A stretch of 64,000 nucleotides of DNA from Ephydatia muelleri. Its lineage: Eukaryota > Porifera > Demospongiae > Spongillida > Spongillidae. A program made the translations under genes and the position numbers. Under the pieces are notes generated by a model, which saw only the letters and a list, made by a program, of their open reading frames with translations, ran no database searches and had not been told where the DNA came from. Positions 61,332-64,000 of this stretch are shown here, piece by piece (positions within the stretch are counted from its first letter, which is position 1; the number at the start of each line of letters is the position of its first letter). The stretch spans positions 766,315 to 830,314 of the forward strand of contig JABACO010000017.1 of the NCBI GenBank assembly GCA_013339895.1. The letters are read 5' to 3'.

Positions 61332-64000
61332 ACTAAAGTGTATGTAATACTATGTTTGGATATGAGTTCTTCAATTTTAACAATTATATTGTTTAATAAT
61401 ATTAGAGGAGAAAAATTATCTTGGCCAAGGGCATAAGAGTCTTGCCAAGATCTTGCCATTCTTGCCAAGATCTTGCCATTCTTGCCCGATTCTTGGCCTT
61501 TCTTGCCCAAGAACTTATCACTGGGTCATGTAATAATCGATACAACCTCTAACTCCAACTAAAGCACAGCACACGTGATTCATACAAAGAGTTACATAAT
61601 CGTCTATAATAAGTTGCTACAGTACTCCCCCCTCCAGTGAGGACACTACACGAACGATGTGAGAAGTAGTCAGGGAAACATACATGACGACCAGAATGGG
61701 TGGTTTGAATGGGCGGGGAGGACATTGCTGCCTGTGGAGGGGAAGCATTGGATATTGCTGAACCCTTTTTCGCCGACGTCCATGTAGGCAGGTTTGAGAC
61801 GATCCAATGATATTACTTCACTTCGCCCATTGATATCCAAAGTGAAATGCTTGTCAGATCTATGTAGCACTTTAAAGGGGCCATTGTAAGGTTGCTGCAA
61901 AGGCTTACGCACTGCGTCATGACGAACAAAAGCATGTGTAGCGGACATGAGGTCATCAGAGACGTATGTCTTGTAGCCATGCTTCTCACGTGGTTCTATT
62001 GCTCTAAGCTTCTGCATAGTTGCCTTCAGTTGTACAACATAAGACCCTGGGTCTTCAGCTGTTGAGTCAGCAATGGAGAAAAACTCCCCAGGGATGCACA
62101 GGGTGGTACCATACACCAGTTCAGCTGCACTGCAACCTAGATCCTGTTTCAACGCTGTGCGAATACCCAACAGGATAATCGGTAGAGCATCTACCCAGTG
62201 TGTAGGAGTATGACAAGCTTTAAGAGAAGACTTTAGTTGCCTGTGGAAACGCTCAATAAGACCATTGGCCATTCGATGGTAAGCAGTCGTTCGCAGTCGA
62301 CTAGAGCCAAGCAAATGCATTAGCTCTGTCCACAAAACAGACTCAAATTGTCTACCTTGGTCTGTAGTAATGGTGGCAGGATAGCCGCAGGAATGCCAAA
62401 ACGTGACACCCAACCACTAATAAAAGCTTGTGCCGCAGTAATTGCGGTAATGTCAGGAATTGGAATGGCTTTTGGCCAACGTGTAAACCGATCGATGACA
62501 GTTAAGAGATATGAATGTCCTTTTGAGGAGGCAGGGGGCCAACCAGATCAAGGTGGACAGCACTGAAACGAGCATCTGGGGTTGCAAATGTGGCGAGTGG
62601 TGTTACAGTGTGACGATGAACCTTGGAGCGTTGGCATTGAAGACATGCTCGTGTCCAATGTCTCACATCAGAATTGATGCCAGGGCACACGAAACGAGTG
62701 GTGACAAGGCGTTGGGTCGCTCGTATCCCAGGGTGCGACATTGAGTGAAGTGCATTAAATACCTGCTGTCGACAAGCTACTGGACGAGGTACACCAGTGG
62801 ACACATCGCAGAGAATTGTAAGGTCTTTGTTTTCCAATGGAATAGGCTGAAGGACTAAAGAACTAGAGGTATTAGTACCATTCGGAAGCCGTAGTGTGTC
62901 GGGGTAATTGCCTTGCGCCAGTGCCATTTCCGTAAAATCAACGCCCTCTGGTTTGTCCCCCAAAGAACAGACCTCTATGCGCATCTGCAGCTGCGTTGTG
63001 AACACCCTTCACATGCCGAATGTCTGAAGTGAATTGTGAAATATAGTCAAGGTGATGAACCTGACGTGGAGTGTAGCCAGCAGAGTCTGAGGAAAGTGCA
63101 TATGCCAGTGGTTTATGATCAGTCAAAACATGGAATTGTCGACCTTCCACGAAATGACGAAAGTGCCTGATGGCCAAATAAATTGCAAGTAATTTTCTGT
63201 CAAAAGCACTGTAGTGTGTTTCGGCTGGCGTCAATTTTCTGGAGAAATATGATATTGGAAACCAATCTTCCTCAGAACGCTGCTGCAGGACAGCTCCAAC
63301 TGCTTTATCTGATGCATCCGCCATAATACAAGTTGGGGCATCAGGTTTTGGATGGTAGAGCATTGAAGCCCTTGCAAGAGCCTCTTTAATCTGCGTGAAT
63401 GCTTCCGTGTGTGTCTGTGTCCAGGGCAATGTTTTGTGTTCACCCCCTACTGCTGTAGATAACATTGCGTTGGTTGGAGAATGTTGGCACAACCAGGGAC
63501 AAAACGATGATTAAAATTACCAACCCCAGAAATTCACAAAGCTTATGCTTGGTTGTTGGTTGAGGAAAACACTTTAGAGCAAGAACGTGGTCTGATACCA
63601 TGCTTGTTCACTGTATAGCCAAGAAACTCCAGTTCCTCGACGCCAAACTTGCACTTGGAAGGATTGATAACAATGCCATGCTTCTGAAAGCGTTCCAGAA
63701 CCAAGCGTAAATGGCATCGATGTTCCTCTGGAGTTGTACTAGCAATGAGGACATAATCAATATAAGCATAGCTAAAATGTAAGCCACGCAACACCTCATC
63801 GATAAACCGCTGAAATGTTTGTGCTGCGTTTCGCAACCCAAAGGCATACGAAGAAATTCAAAAAGGCCAAGTGGTGTGATGACAGCTGTTTTTGGAATGT
63901 CAGCAGGTTCACTGGAATCTGGGATACGCTCTAACCAGGTCAAGCTTTGAGAAGATAGTAGCTCCATGCAGTGTATCAGCAAAATCCTGAATATGAGGAA

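Larger units (their letters stand above)
58195..61525. mobile_element. CACTA/EnSpm-like transposon CMC-1, right copy
   Basis: 3,331 bp bounded by CCCAGCAAGACGTTCTTGGC and the complement of CCCAGTGATAAGTTCTTGGG, with TCA (TGA) target duplications at 58,192-58,194 and 61,526-61,528. Gene content is as in the left copy; here the BEN reading frame is continuous across its central exon. Confidence 0.75.
58174..64000 (-). mobile_element. Ty3/Gypsy fossil B, right copy (runs off the window)
   Basis: Minus strand. The 3' LTR starts at 58,174 (TGTAGTATTATGCAC), is split by CMC-1, and ends near 61,622. Integrase follows (~61,670-62,870), then RNase H (62,938-63,440) and part of reverse transcriptase to 64,000. 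Flanked at 58,173 by the same Gypsy A sequence as the left copy. Broken, several breaks within the visible part. Confidence 0.85.

Overview
The window looks like nuclear DNA from an invertebrate animal, possibly an early-branching one such as a sponge or cnidarian. I infer this from short-intron genes with GT-AG splice sites, many TG/CA microsatellites, and a mixed transposon load (Ty3/Gypsy, hAT, CACTA/EnSpm-like and non-LTR elements). No bacterial-style operons, rRNA, intact tRNA or CRISPR array was seen. Species cannot be told from the sequence.

Layout. 1-9.0 kb is a graveyard of fragments: a TIR element with a 9-bp target duplication carrying a RecQ-helicase fragment, a 257-bp hairpin, an unrecognised decayed ORF cluster, a non-LTR retrotransposon tail, a RING-like piece, and the last exon of a dual-specificity phosphatase. 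9.0-16.5 kb is a Ty3/Gypsy fossil (B) whose 3' LTR carries a 3.33-kb CACTA/EnSpm-like transposon. 16.5-19.9 kb is a second Gypsy fossil (A) containing part of another BEN-domain transposon. 21.3-23.0 kb is a decayed hAT transposon, and 23.9-24.3 kb is a minisatellite. 25.8-50.4 kb is the host-gene core: the 3' exons of a MYB-family transcription factor (+), a nearly complete mucolipin/TRPML channel gene (-), and a tandem cluster of ALDH3-type fatty aldehyde dehydrogenases (+; one lacking its 3' end, one lacking its 5' end, one near-complete). Mucolipin and the first ALDH3 gene are divergent across 457 bp. MYB and mucolipin are convergent. 50.4-64.0 kb repeats 10.7-24.3 kb in inverted order.

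Two points dominate. First, 10,671-24,825 and 49,853-64,000 are near-identical inverted arms of about 14.15 kb. The left arm stops inside an ALDH3 coding exon exactly at a 1,000-N gap, so a wrongly oriented alternate haplotype contig is at least as likely as a real inverted duplication. A second 1,000-N gap separates two ALDH3 pieces with overlapping exon sets. Second, the CACTA/EnSpm-like element has a transposase-like gene and a spliced BEN-domain gene diverging from a short central spacer, with ends packed with short palindromic motifs. A second BEN-bearing relative sits in Gypsy A. I propose a BEN protein in the role TnpA plays in plant En/Spm (binding subterminal repeats). This is inference.
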